Assembly: GCF_000335475.2 (NCBI RefSeq)
Contig: NZ_ANAH02000071.1
Coordinates: 186,001 to 250,000 of the forward strand
Reading direction: 5' to 3'
Source: Cystobacter fuscus DSM 2262
GTDB lineage: Bacteria; Myxococcota; Myxococcia; Myxococcales; Myxococcaceae
Length of the DNA stretch: 64,000 nucleotides
Of the stretch, positions 25,660 to 35,640 are shown piece by piece. Position 1 is the first letter of the stretch, and each line of letters begins with the position of its first letter. The notes under the pieces are model-generated. The model was not told where the DNA came from, made no database searches, and worked only from the letters and a program-made list of their open reading frames with translations. Both the position numbers and the translations under genes were made by a program.

Positions 25660-26187
25660 ATGTTCCATGGCACCACCATCCTCTGTGTTCGCCGAGAGGC
25701 GAAGGTCGTCATCGCCGGTGACGGTCAGATCAGTCTCGACAAGACGATCATGAAGAACACCGCGAAGAAGGTCCGCCGCATCGGTGACGGCTCCGTGCTC
25801 GCCGGCTTCGCGGGCAGCACCGCCGACGCCTTCACCCTCTTCGATCGCTTCGAGGCGCGGCTCAAGGAGCACCAGAAGAACCTCACCCGCGCCTGCGTGG
25901 AGCTGGGAAAGGATTGGAGAACCGACCGCTTCCTCCGCCGCCTGGAGGCCCTGCTCATCGTGGCCGACCGCGAGAAGACGTTCATCCTCTCCGGCTCGGG
26001 CGACGTCATCGAGCCGGACTTCGGCATCGCCGCGGTGGGCAGCGGGGGCACCTACGCGCTCGCCGCCGCCCGGGCCCTCATGACGCACACCCAATTGCCC
26101 GCGCGCGAGGTGGCCACCCACGCCATGCAGATCGCCGCCGACATCTGCGTCTACACCAACTCCAACGTCACCTACGAAGAGCTCTGA
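25660..26187 (+). CDS. hslV: HslV (ClpQ) protease subunit
   Basis: 175 aa. After MFHG the mature N-terminus is [19 protein letters not shown], whose Thr is the proteasome-type nucleophile, so three or four residues are removed. [22 protein letters not shown] and the Gly-rich [20 protein letters not shown] are the family core, with [21 protein letters not shown] in the C-terminal half. HslV forms the double hexameric peptidase chamber of the HslUV protease. It is followed 14 bp later by hslU, giving a standard two-gene unit. Confidence 0.96.
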   Translation: MFHGTTILCVRREAKVVIAGDGQISLDKTIMKNTAKKVRRIGDGSVLAGFAGSTADAFTLFDRFEARLKEHQKNLTRACVELGKDWRTDRFLRRLEALLIVADREKTFILSGSGDVIEPDFGIAAVGSGGTYALAAARALMTHTQLPAREVATHAMQIAADICVYTNSNVTYEEL

Positions 26188-26201
26188 AGGGAGCCGCCAC
26201 C

Positions 26202-27605
<1,404 letters not shown>

Positions 27606-27630
27606 CAGACCCCAGGTCAGGAGAGTGCCC

Positions 27631-28887
27631 GTGTCGTCCACGCCTTCGCTGAACTCCACCCAGACCGAGACCACCCCTCGGGCGCCTTCCCCTTCGGCCA
27701 AGAACGAACAGTGGATCGAGAAAGCCAAGGCCCACCTGCTGCAGAACTACAAGCAGCAGCCGATCGTCCTGGAGCGCGGGTTGGGCTCGCGCGTGTGGGA
27801 CGCGGACGGGCGCGAATATCTGGATCTGCTCGGGGGCATCGCCACGTGTGGACTCGGCCACTGCCACCCCGAGGTGGTCGCCGCGGTGCGCGGTCAGCTC
27901 GACAAGCTGTGGCACGTGTCCAACGTCTTCTACTCGGAGCCGCAGATCGAGCTGGCCGCCCGGCTCACCGCCGCCTCGGGTCTGGCTCGCGCCTTCTTCT
28001 GTAACTCGGGGGCCGAGGCCAACGAGGCGCTCATCAAGCTGGCGCGCAAGGTCCAGAAGGACCGCGGCCAGACCGAGCGCTACGAGGTCATCACGTTCGA
28101 GAACTCCTTCCACGGGCGCACGCTCGCCACGGTCACCGCCACGGGCCAGACGAAGTACCAGAAGGGCTTCGAGCCGCTGCCGCAGGGCTTCACGCACGTG
28201 CCCTATGGGGACCTCGAAGCGGTGCGCAAGGCGGTGGGTCCGCGTACCGCCGCCATCCTCGTGGAGCCCATCCAGGGCGAGGGTGGGGTGCGCGCGGCGC
28301 CTCCGGGCTTCCTCAAGGCCCTGCGCGCCCTGTGCGACGAGCACGGCCTGCTGCTGATGATCGATGAGATCCAGACCGGCATGGGCCGCACCGGCAAGGT
28401 CTTCGCCTTCCAGCACGAGGACGTCCTCCCGGACGCCATCAGCCTGGCGAAGTCGCTCGGCAACGGCCTGCCCATCGGCGCCATGCTGTGCTCCGAGGAG
28501 GCTGGCAAGAGCCTCACGGCGGGCACCCACGGCTCCACGTTCGGTGGCAACCTCATCGCCGCCGTCGCCGCCAACGTCGTGGCGCGCAAGGTGACCGAGC
28601 CCCAGATGCTGCGCGACGTGACGCAGAAGGGCGAGTACTTCCTCGGCCGCCTGCGCGAGCTGCAGCGCCGCCTGCCCACCATCATCAAGGAGGCGCGCGG
28701 TCTGGGTCTGCTCATCGGCGTGGAGCTCTTCCAGGACAGCGCCCCCATCATCGCCCGGTGCCGGGAGCTCGGCCTGCTCCTCAACGCCGCGGGCGAGAAG
28801 ACGCTGCGCTTCGCCCCCGCCTTCACCGTGTCCCACGACGACCTCGACCACGGCGTGCGCATCCTCGAGCGGGCTCTCAAGCCCTGA
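27631..28887 (+). CDS. argD: Acetylornithine aminotransferase (class III, PLP)
   Basis: 418 aa. GTG 27631 is chosen (AGGAG 8 nt upstream); GTG 27625 lies too close to the Shine-Dalgarno. Fold type I, class III aminotransferase: FFCNSGAEANEALIKLARK (phosphate-binding loop), ENSFHGRTLATVTATGQ, LVEPIQGEGGVR, IDEIQTGMGRTGK (Asp contacting the pyridine N) and SLAKSLGNGLPIGAM with the Schiff-base Lys. The length and motifs fit ArgD, which converts N-acetylglutamate semialdehyde to acetylornithine and often also serves in lysine synthesis. The N-terminal 25 residues (Thr/Ser/Pro rich) are an extension. Only 25 bp after hslU. Ornithine or other omega-aminotransferases remain possible. Confidence 0.85.
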   Translation: MSSTPSLNSTQTETTPRAPSPSAKNEQWIEKAKAHLLQNYKQQPIVLERGLGSRVWDADGREYLDLLGGIATCGLGHCHPEVVAAVRGQLDKLWHVSNVFYSEPQIELAARLTAASGLARAFFCNSGAEANEALIKLARKVQKDRGQTERYEVITFENSFHGRTLATVTATGQTKYQKGFEPLPQGFTHVPYGDLEAVRKAVGPRTAAILVEPIQGEGGVRAAPPGFLKALRALCDEHGLLLMIDEIQTGMGRTGKVFAFQHEDVLPDAISLAKSLGNGLPIGAMLCSEEAGKSLTAGTHGSTFGGNLIAAVAANVVARKVTEPQMLRDVTQKGEYFLGRLRELQRRLPTIIKEARGLGLLIGVELFQDSAPIIARCRELGLLLNAAGEKTLRFAPAFTVSHDDLDHGVRILERALKP

Positions 28888-28955
28888 GCCGCTCGCGGCC
28901 TGGCGCGGGGCGCGCTTCCCTCGACGACGCGCGCCTGTCCGTCGTCACTTCCACC

Positions 28956-28975
28956 GGGGAAAATTGATTTTCCCC
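28956..28975. terminator. Perfect hairpin downstream of argD
   Basis: GGGGAAAA (28956-28963), loop TTGA, TTTTCCCC (28968-28975), 69 bp after the argD stop and 94 bp before the next start. It may be a terminator or an operator for the next gene. It is strikingly AT-containing for this genome. Confidence 0.5.
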
Positions 28976-29068
28976 CGAGTGAAACAATCCGTTGTCCGTG
29001 TTGACGCCCTTCCCGGGGAATCGTAGGATTCCAAGACCTCAGAAATTGAGAGGGAAGGGGAGTGGCCG

Positions 29069-29728
29069 GTGAAGAGAGATGCTCCGCGATCCGCGGCTCT
29101 GGGACTGGCGGCGACTCCAACCGCGATGGCGGCCCGTGCGGTCTCTCCCTTCCATCGCACCCCGCCCGAGGTGGTCCTGCCCGAGCTCGAGGTGAGCGTC
29201 GTCCTGCTGGAGGAGGAGGAGACGCCGTCCTATGGCACGGCCTCCCTGCCTTCCATCACCGCGGATGTGCTCGCCTTCCTCTCCGAGGGCGACATGGCCC
29301 AGGAGGAAGAGGCCCCGCCCGAGCCTCCCGCGCGCAAGGGCCCGGGGGTGAACACGCTGCTGGTGGGCGTGGACGAGTTGCTGTCGCTCGGGGATGTGTC
29401 CAGCGCGCTGGAACTGCTGGAGAAGGCCGAGCAGCTCGATCCGCTGGAGTCCCGGTTGGAGGGGGCGCGTGCGCGGTGCGAGCAGGCGCAGCGCGCCGCG
29501 CTGGAGCAGCGGCTGGGGAGCGTGAAGCAGGTGCCCCGGCTGAAGCTGCGCATGGCGGAGTTGATGAAGCTCAGCCTGGATGCGCGCATGGGCTTCCTGC
29601 TGTCGCGCATCGACGGACACCTGAACTATGAGGCGCTCTTCTCCGTGTCTGGCATGTCCCGAATGGAGACGATGCGCGTGCTGGTCCAGTTGTTGGATCA
29701 GGACATCATCACCCTCGCGCCCCGCTGA
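29069..29728 (+). CDS. Hypothetical protein with TPR-like and winged-helix-like regions
   Basis: 219 aa from GTG 29069, preceded by GGGAAGGGGAG. The N-terminal 100 residues are low complexity and acidic (VVLLEEEETP). Residues about 92-135 (VDELLSLGDVSSALELLEKAEQLDPL) look like one TPR. The C-terminal 60 residues (LDARMGFLLSRIDGHLNYEALFSVSGMSRMETMRVLVQLLDQDIITL) resemble the small winged-helix end seen in many myxobacterial proteins near DUF4388 domains. No catalytic motif or signal peptide. Family not recognised with certainty. Confidence 0.6.
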   Translation: MKRDAPRSAALGLAATPTAMAARAVSPFHRTPPEVVLPELEVSVVLLEEEETPSYGTASLPSITADVLAFLSEGDMAQEEEAPPEPPARKGPGVNTLLVGVDELLSLGDVSSALELLEKAEQLDPLESRLEGARARCEQAQRAALEQRLGSVKQVPRLKLRMAELMKLSLDARMGFLLSRIDGHLNYEALFSVSGMSRMETMRVLVQLLDQDIITLAPR

Positions 29729-29819
29729 CGCCGTGTGGAGGGGACGTCAATTCCCCAAGTTCGTCCACACCGCGCCCTCATCTCCGGCACACTGAGGCTT
29801 CCCCCAAGGACGGGAAGCC

Positions 29820-31127
29820 ATCGTTACCGAACTCGCCATCATCCTGTTGCTCGTGCTCGCCAACGGCATCTTCGCGGGCGCGGAGCTCGCGCTCATCTCC
29901 ATCCGCAAGACGCGGCTCCAGGAACTCCTCGAGCAGCGCAGCTCCGGCGCGCGTGCCGTCAAGGCGCTCCGGGACAATCCCGAGCGGTTGCTGGCCACGG
30001 TGCAGATTGGCATCACCGTGGTGGGCTCCACGGCGGCGGCTTTTGGTGGCGCGTCCATCGCCCAGCGCTTGAGTGGCCCCCTGGAAGGGCTCGGGCTGTC
30101 GGCGCACCAGGCCGAGAACCTGGCCTTCGCCCTGGTGGTGGGACTGGTGTCCTACCTCTCGCTGGTGCTGGGCGAGCTGGTGCCCAAGTCGCTCGCCCTG
30201 CGCTATTCCGAGCGCTACGCGCTCCTCATCGGCGCGCCCCTGCATGGACTGTCGCGGTTGATGAAGCCCATCGTGTGGCTGCTCACCTTCAGCTCCAACC
30301 TGGTGCTGCGCCTCTTCGGTGACAGCACTTCCTTCACCGAGTCGCGCCTGTCGTCCGATGAGCTCCAGCAGCTCGTGGAGGAGGCGGCGCGCAGCGGCAG
30401 CGTGCACCCGCGCACCGGGGAGATCGCCTCGCGGGCCTTCGATCTGGCGGAGCTCACCGTGACGGACGTCATGGTGCCGCGCACGAAGGTGGTGGCGATC
30501 CGCCGACATGCCACGCCCGACGAGGTCCGGCAGGTGCTCCTGGAGCAGAGCCACAGCCGGATGCCCGTGTACGAGGGGGATCTGGATCACATCTCCGGGT
30601 ACGTGGTGGCCAAGGATCTGCTGTCCTTCGCGCTCGAGCAGCAGCTCATCCTCCTGGAGGACGTGCTGCGTCCGGCCTATTTCATCCCGGACTCGATGCG
30701 CGCCCTGGACGCGCTCCATCAGATGCAGGCGCGAAGGATCCAGCTCGCCCTCGTGGTGGATGAGCAGGGCGGGCTGCTCGGGCTCGTCACCATGAAGGAT
30801 CTGGTGGAGGAACTGGTGGGCAGCATCTCCAGTGAGCGCGAGGTCCCGCCCGAGCACATCCGGCGCGAGCCGGACGGGACGGTGCTCGTGGACGCCACCC
30901 TCCCCATCCGGGAGGTGAACCGGGCGGTGGAGAGGCTGGAGCTGCCCGAGGACGGCAACTGGAGCACCCTGGGCGGGCTGTGTCTGTCGCTGGCCGGCGC
31001 CATCCCTCCCGCGGGGGCGCGCTTCACCCTGGGCGATGGCACCGTGCTCGAGGTGGCGGAGGCCTCGGCGCGCCGGGTGAAGCAGGTGCGCATCCACCCC
31101 CCGCCTCCCCGGAACGGGGACACCTGA
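29820..31127 (+). CDS. CNNM/CBS/CorC_HlyC membrane protein (hemolysin C family) with apparent ATC start
   Basis: 435 aa if read from ATC 29820. The upstream frame is closed by TGA at 29793 and the first ATG/GTG/TTG in frame is TTG 29847, which would cut TM1 (TELAIILLLVLANGIFAGAE) in half. AAGGA (29806-29810) lies 9 nt before the ATC. The CNNM (DUF21) domain spans residues 1-195 with about four TM helices (GSTAAAFGGASIAQRL, LVLGELVPKSLALRYSE). Two CBS motifs follow (VTDVMVPRTKVVAIRRHATP to about 335, with LVVDEQGGLLGLVTMKDLVEEL). The CorC_HlyC domain is at about 350-425. These proteins are linked to Mg/Co efflux or ion homeostasis at the inner membrane. Convergent with the lipoprotein gene. 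Confidence 0.8.
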   Translation: MVTELAIILLLVLANGIFAGAELALISIRKTRLQELLEQRSSGARAVKALRDNPERLLATVQIGITVVGSTAAAFGGASIAQRLSGPLEGLGLSAHQAENLAFALVVGLVSYLSLVLGELVPKSLALRYSERYALLIGAPLHGLSRLMKPIVWLLTFSSNLVLRLFGDSTSFTESRLSSDELQQLVEEAARSGSVHPRTGEIASRAFDLAELTVTDVMVPRTKVVAIRRHATPDEVRQVLLEQSHSRMPVYEGDLDHISGYVVAKDLLSFALEQQLILLEDVLRPAYFIPDSMRALDALHQMQARRIQLALVVDEQGGLLGLVTMKDLVEELVGSISSEREVPPEHIRREPDGTVLVDATLPIREVNRAVERLELPEDGNWSTLGGLCLSLAGAIPPAGARFTLGDGTVLEVAEASARRVKQVRIHPPPPRNGDT

Positions 31128-31134
31128 GCCGCGC

Positions 31135-32079
31135 TCAGCGGTACTCGTACACCCGGAAGGCGTAGGTGCTCGCGGTCTCGTTGGCCGAGTAGAGATCGAT
31201 GAACACCGTGGTGCTCGAGGCCGCCTGGAACTCCACGAAGGATTTCTGCTGGGTGAGGAAGGGGCTCTTCACGTTCTCGCGGATGAAGGCGGCCACCGTG
31301 GGCACGGTCCGGGTGGTGTCGAACTCGATGCGGTAGATGGCGTTGAGCACGACGGGGAAGGAGAACCAGTCCTCGTCCTGCCCGTACTCGAAGCGGCCGG
31401 AGACGAGGGTGCCGGAGGTGCCGCCCTGGGCGGGCACGAGCGCCGTGGCCTCCTCCGGGATGTCGCCGAAGTCATCCTGCACGGGGGTGGCGAGCTGGAG
31501 GGTGTAGGTGCCGATGGCGGGCGAGGGATCTCTCGGCGAGTGGCTCACGCGCACGGTGTAGGGCGCGCTGACGCGGGCCTTGAAGCCCACCTGCACGCCG
31601 GGGCTGCCATCCTGCGCCCTTATCCACCTGCCCTCGGGATCGAACACGTCCACGCGGGGCAGCAGCGCGCCCGGTCCCGGCGTCGCGGTGAGCACGTAGG
31701 CGTTGCGCGCGGTGGCGTCGATGCGGAAGAAGTCATAGTCGCCCACCGGCTCGATGCCCTGGGTGCGCGAGCGCGTGGCGTCGAGCGGCGCGGCCCGGGC
31801 GATACAGTCATCCGGCTCGGCGCTGTCCCCGGGGTGCTCGGGGCAGTTGGCGCTGGTGACGGGCTCGCAGCTCCCATTGGGCCTGGGCAGCGTGCCCTCG
31901 CGGCACAGGCAGATGGCCTGGCCGTTGTCGTTGGCGCAGGTGTTCTTGTCCGCCTGGGTGCAGGGGTTGGGATCGCAGGGATTCTTGGTGGGGGGCGTGC
32001 CCGGCTGCGACATGTCCAGACAGGCCGGGGCGAAGAGGAGGGAGGAGAGGAGGACGAGGCGGGAAGTGAGGGGGTTCAT
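31135..32079 (-). CDS. Lipoprotein with EGF-like Cys-rich segment
   Basis: 314 aa. MNPLTSRLVLLSSLLFAPAC is a lipoprotein signal (lipobox FAPAC). Residues 35-75 hold an EGF-like cluster (NPCDPNPCTQADKNTC, CLCREGTLP, GSCEP), a feature frequent in myxobacterial surface proteins. The rest resembles two bacterial pre-peptidase C-terminal (PPC)-like beta-sandwich modules: YDFFRIDATARNAYVLTATPG and DEDWFSFPVVLNAIYRIEFDTT. No protease domain is present. It is exported to the outer membrane or surface; role unknown. It lies 2 bp downstream of the broken SDR gene on the same strand. Confidence 0.75.
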   Translation of the reverse strand: MNPLTSRLVLLSSLLFAPACLDMSQPGTPPTKNPCDPNPCTQADKNTCANDNGQAICLCREGTLPRPNGSCEPVTSANCPEHPGDSAEPDDCIARAAPLDATRSRTQGIEPVGDYDFFRIDATARNAYVLTATPGPGALLPRVDVFDPEGRWIRAQDGSPGVQVGFKARVSAPYTVRVSHSPRDPSPAIGTYTLQLATPVQDDFGDIPEEATALVPAQGGTSGTLVSGRFEYGQDEDWFSFPVVLNAIYRIEFDTTRTVPTVAAFIRENVKSPFLTQQKSFVEFQAASSTTVFIDLYSANETASTYAFRVYEYR

Positions 32080-32081
32080 GG

Positions 32082-33263
32082 TCAGCGGCTCCCGGAGCGG
32101 TCGGCGTCCGGTGCGTCGCGCGAGCCGGGGGGCCGGTGATCGAGGGGATCCTCCACCTCGGAGGACGCCTCGCGGCGCTGGCGGTACTGCTCGCGCACGT
32201 AGGCGACGAGCTGGTCGAGGTAGGAGGAGAGGGGAGGGCAGCGGATGCCGGTGCCGTCCAGCAGCTCCAGGGTGTTGTGGGAGTTGTAGATGGCCAGGTG
32301 GTTGACGTAGCCGAGCGCGGTGCGCTGGGGGCGGGCGAGCTTCTCCAGCACGGGCAGGCGCAGCACCACGTCCGCGGCCCGGGCCGAGAGGTTGAAGCGC
32401 GGCAGCTTCTTGTTGGACTGCTCGGCGATGCGCTCGTAGACGCGGCGGGCGCTCATGGGGTTGGGGTCCACGAGGTGGAAGGTGCGGCCCACGGCGCGCG
32501 CGTCATGCGCCAGCGCCCACACGGCCCTCACCACGTAGTCCACCGGCACCACGTTGAGCGGGGCCACGCCGTTGCCCGGCAGGGGCATGGGGGCCACCAG
32601 CGGGCTCGTCACCAGGAGGATGCCCAGGTAGTAGGGCCCCTCGAAGCGATCGATCTCCCCGGTGCGCGAGTCGCCCACCACGGTGCTCGGGCGGAAGATG
32701 GTGATGGGCAGGCTGGAGGCGGCGCGCTGCAGGCGCTGCTCGGCGTGGAACTTGGTCTCCTCGTAGACGTTGCGGAAGGTCTGCCCGCAGTCCAGCTCGT
32801 CCTCGGCGATGACGCCCACCCGGTCCCCGGAGACATGGCAGGTGGAGAAGTGGTTGAAGCGCTCGAGGTGCTCGCAGTCGCGCGCCAGCTCCAGCATGTT
32901 GCGCGTGCCATCCACGTTGACGCGCCAGGCGGTCTCCTTGGGCACGCCCATGTAGAAGACGGCGGCCAGGTGGAAGATGTGCGTCACCCGGGAGCACAGC
33001 CGCTGGTACTCCTGGCCGGACAGGCCCAGGTGCATGTCCACGATGTCGCCGGTGAGCAGCTCCAGCGTGGCGCCCTTGCCGCGCAGGCCGGCGGCCAGCT
33101 GCTGGGCTTCCTTGAAGTGCTTGGGCTGCACCAGGGCGTAGACGTGGGCCTGGGGCTCCTCGCGGACGATGTGCTCGACCAGCCGTTAGCCGATGAAGCC
33201 GGGGTAGCCGGTGACGAAGTACGTCGGGGCCTTGCCGCTGGCTACCTTGCGCGTGTCGCTCAT
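32082..33263 (-). pseudogene. SDR/NAD-epimerase or fatty acyl-CoA reductase-like gene with in-frame TAA at codon 26
   Basis: Reading from ATG 33263 gives MSDTRKVASGKAPTYFVTG, then YPGFIG, then TAA at 33186-33188 (complement), then RLVEHIVREEPQAHVYAL and an intact frame to 32082. The stop falls in the Rossmann TGxxGFIG(K/R) dinucleotide motif where Lys (AAA) or Arg is normal, so one base change explains it. The remainder is complete for an extended SDR: THIFHLAAVF, NVDGTRNMLELAR, NVYEETKFHAEQ (Tyr-x3-Lys) and IFRPSTVVGDS. The first in-frame restart codon is GTG 33131, which would yield a 349-aa product without the NAD-binding strand. Either a recent nonsense mutation, a sequencing error, or readthrough. 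No other decay is visible. Confidence 0.75.
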
Positions 33264-33286
33264 GGGCGGCGGAGCATACTCGGCCC

Positions 33287-33883
33287 TCAGCCGCGCGCGA
33301 GCAACGCGCGCCAGACCTCCTCGACCTGGACCCGGGTGGCTTCCAGGGTGCCCGAATTATCCACCACCCATGTGGCGTGCTCCCGCTTGCCGTCCAAGGG
33401 GAGCTGGGCGGCCAGCCGGGCCTCGGCCGCGGCCTCGTCCAGGCCATCGCGCCGCATCAGCCGGGCCCGTTGCAGCTCGCGCGGCACCCACACCAGCACC
33501 ACGCCCTCCATCGCCCCGTGCAGCCGGTTCTCGATGAGCAGGGGGGCGTCGTAGAGCACGCGCTCCACGCCCGCCTCGGCGAGCGCCTGGGTGCGCTCGA
33601 GGAAGCGCTGGCCGATGAGCGGGTGGAGCAGGGCGTTGAGGGCGGCGCGCTCGGTGGCGTCCCCGAAGACCCGCGCGCCCAGCGCCGCCCGGTCCAGGCG
33701 CCCATCCGGCCCCACCACGCCGGGGAAGCGCTCGGCCACGGCCGCCAGTCCGGGGGTGCCCGGCTCCACCACCTCCCGGGCGATGAGGTCCGCGTCGAGC
33801 ACCTCCGCGCCCAGCTCGCGGAACATCCGGCTCACCGTGCTCTTGCCGGAGGCGATCCCACCCGTCAGTCCATAGAGCTTCAC
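33287..33883 (-). CDS. coaE: Dephospho-CoA kinase
   Basis: 198 aa, GTG start at 33883 overlapping the space after the upstream gene (7 bp between). P-loop: GLTGGIASGKSTVSRMF at residues 5-21. DADLIAREVVEPGTPGLAAV holds the conserved Asp-x-Asp, ARVFGDATERAALNALLHPLI is the lid-region signature and LYDAPLLIENRLH the central substrate region. It catalyses the last step of CoA synthesis, phosphorylating the ribose 3' hydroxyl. Length is normal (about 200 aa). Confidence 0.93.
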   Translation of the reverse strand: MKLYGLTGGIASGKSTVSRMFRELGAEVLDADLIAREVVEPGTPGLAAVAERFPGVVGPDGRLDRAALGARVFGDATERAALNALLHPLIGQRFLERTQALAEAGVERVLYDAPLLIENRLHGAMEGVVLVWVPRELQRARLMRRDGLDEAAAEARLAAQLPLDGKREHATWVVDNSGTLEATRVQVEEVWRALLARG

Positions 33884-33890
33884 CGGCGGC

Positions 33891-34361
33891 CTACTTCGCG
33901 GCCTGCGCGGAGGTGAAGGTGAGCGACTGCACCGTCTTGCCGTCCTCGTTGAGGAACACGGCCAGCCCCTGGCGGGCGTAGAAGAGGTAGGTGCGGAAGT
34001 CGTCCGTCAGCTTCTTCTGGTAGCACGGGGTGGAGGGCTGCTTGCCGGAGGACGGGCAGGCGGGCCCGTAGGTGCTCTCGATGGACTCCTTCTCGATCAC
34101 CGGGCCCGGGAAGACCGAGATGCGCTCGACGTGCTGCGTGCCCACGTCCACGGTGAACTGCACCTGGCGCGTGCCCTTGATGGCCTTCTCGTCGAAGTAG
34201 GCGACCACCTCCTTGCCCTCGGTGGTGACCACGCGCGAGGGCTCTCCGAACTTCTGGATGAGGCTGTCGCGCTTGGTCTGTCCGGGCTCGATGCCCTGCC
34301 ACGGTTTGGCCACCGCGGACGCGGCGGCGAGGAGCACGGCGACGCAGAAGAGGGTCTTCAT
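33891..34361 (-). CDS. Small secreted protein, SmpA/BamE-like N-terminal motif
   Basis: 156 aa with a clear Sec signal peptide (MKTLFCVAVLLAAASAVAKP). The mature protein starts GIEPGQTKRDSLIQKFGEPSRV, reminiscent of the GMTxxQVxxxLGxP motif of SmpA/BamE-type folds, although the lipobox is absent. Two cysteines (ACPSSG and TPCYQK) may form a disulfide. The C-terminal half is beta-rich (RTYLFYARQGLAVFLNEDGKTVQSL). AGGAAGG lies directly before the ATG. Upstream of coaE on the same strand, 7 bp gap. Function not known. Confidence 0.65.
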   Translation of the reverse strand: MKTLFCVAVLLAAASAVAKPWQGIEPGQTKRDSLIQKFGEPSRVVTTEGKEVVAYFDEKAIKGTRQVQFTVDVGTQHVERISVFPGPVIEKESIESTYGPACPSSGKQPSTPCYQKKLTDDFRTYLFYARQGLAVFLNEDGKTVQSLTFTSAQAAK

Positions 34362-34491
34362 CCTTCCTGGTGTACCGGATCTCCCCTCGCCCCCTCAAGC
34401 GCTCCGGGTGTTGCCAAGCCCTCTGTCGGCGGGGGGTGTTCCCCACCCGCGCCTTGCCCCCCTTGGAGGCGTCTGCTAGTGACCGGACCCG

Positions 34492-34995
34492 ATGCCTGCT
34501 CGTGGCCCCTGGCTCCTGTCCCTCCTGCTCGTCCTCGTTCTCTCCGGTGCCGCCGGCGCGGCGGATTTCCTTGGCCCGGAGAGTTGCAAGGGCTGCCATC
34601 CGGCCGCCTATGAAGCCTGGATGCAGTCCAAGCATGCCCGGGCCGGAGACTCGCTCGCGCCCACCCAGCAGAAGGACGTGCGCTGCCTGTCCTGTCATGC
34701 GCCGGACCAGGCCAACCAGAGCGTGTCCCACGTCACGTGCGAGACGTGCCATGGCGCCGGCCAGCACTACTCGCCCTCCTATGTCATGAAGGACGCGGAG
34801 CTGGCCCGGCTGGTGGGCCTGGTGGACCCCTCGGAGAAGGCGTGCCGCAACTGTCACGACGCCTCGTCCCCCTCGCTCAAGCCCTTCAACTTCGTCGAGT
34901 CGCTCAAGGCGATCGACCACTGGTCCGCCGAGCGGGCCGGCAACAAGACGGCCCAGGCCGAGCCTCCCCAGGCCGAGCCCACCAAGAAGAAATAG
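34492..34995 (+). CDS. Periplasmic tetrahaem c-type cytochrome (c554-like)
   Basis: 167 aa. A signal peptide (MPARGPWLLSLLLVLVLSGAAGA) is followed by four CxxCH haem motifs: CKGCH, CLSCH, CETCH and CRNCH. FLGPESCKGCHPAAYEAWMQSKHA is the typical opening of cytochrome c554/multihaem cytochromes, and HVTCETCHGAGQHY carries extra His residues suited to be distal ligands. The C-terminus is a Lys/Glu/Pro-rich tail. Presumably an electron carrier. It ends one base before the engB start, so the two are co-transcribed although functionally unrelated. Confidence 0.9.
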   Translation: MPARGPWLLSLLLVLVLSGAAGAADFLGPESCKGCHPAAYEAWMQSKHARAGDSLAPTQQKDVRCLSCHAPDQANQSVSHVTCETCHGAGQHYSPSYVMKDAELARLVGLVDPSEKACRNCHDASSPSLKPFNFVESLKAIDHWSAERAGNKTAQAEPPQAEPTKKK

Positions 34996-34996
34996 C

Positions 34997-35599
34997 GTGA
35001 TCAAAATCCTCGACGCCCGCTTCATCACCACGGCGGTGGAGCCCAAGGGCTACCCCACGAGTCTCGCCCCCGAGGTGGCCTTCGTGGGCCGCTCCAACGT
35101 GGGCAAGTCGTCCATGATCAACGCGCTCACGGGCCGCAAGAAGCTCGTGCGCGTGTCCAACACCCCCGGCCGCACCCGCACGCTCAACTTCTTCGACGTG
35201 GACGTGGAGCGCGACGGCAAGCCGCACCTGGTGCGCTTCGCGGACCTGCCCGGCTACGGCTTCGCCAAGGTGAGCAAGACCGAGCGCGCCGAGTGGCAGA
35301 CGATGATCACCACCTACCTGGAGAAGCGCCGGGACCTGAAGGTGGTGGTGAGCATCATCGACGCCGAGGTGGGCCCCACCCCGGACGACTTCCAGACGCT
35401 CGACTACCTGCAGAACTACCGGCGCATCCTCGTGGTGGCCACGAAGATGGATCGCCTGCCCAAGGCGCGCCGCAAGCCGCGGCTCACCGCGCTCGCCGAG
35501 CAGCTCAGCCTGCCGCGCGAGGCGGTGCTGCCCTTCTCGGCCACCGACAAGCTGGGCCTGGACGAGGTGTGGGGGGCCCTGCTGGACAGCGTGAAGTGA
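34997..35599 (+). CDS. engB: Ribosome biogenesis GTPase EngB (YsxC/YihA)
   Basis: 200 aa, GTG start one base after the cytochrome stop. G1 is GRSNVGKSSMINAL, G2 is around RVSNTPGRTRTLNFF, G3 is DLPGYGFAKV and G4 is TKMDRL; G5 falls in LPFSATDKLG. The spacing and size match EngB, an essential 50S-assembly GTPase. The C-terminus lacks any extension. Confidence 0.95.
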   Translation: MIKILDARFITTAVEPKGYPTSLAPEVAFVGRSNVGKSSMINALTGRKKLVRVSNTPGRTRTLNFFDVDVERDGKPHLVRFADLPGYGFAKVSKTERAEWQTMITTYLEKRRDLKVVVSIIDAEVGPTPDDFQTLDYLQNYRRILVVATKMDRLPKARRKPRLTALAEQLSLPREAVLPFSATDKLGLDEVWGALLDSVK

Positions 35600-35640
35600 A
35601 GGGCTGAAGGGCCGGGGGGAACCGTGGTAGGCACGGCGCC

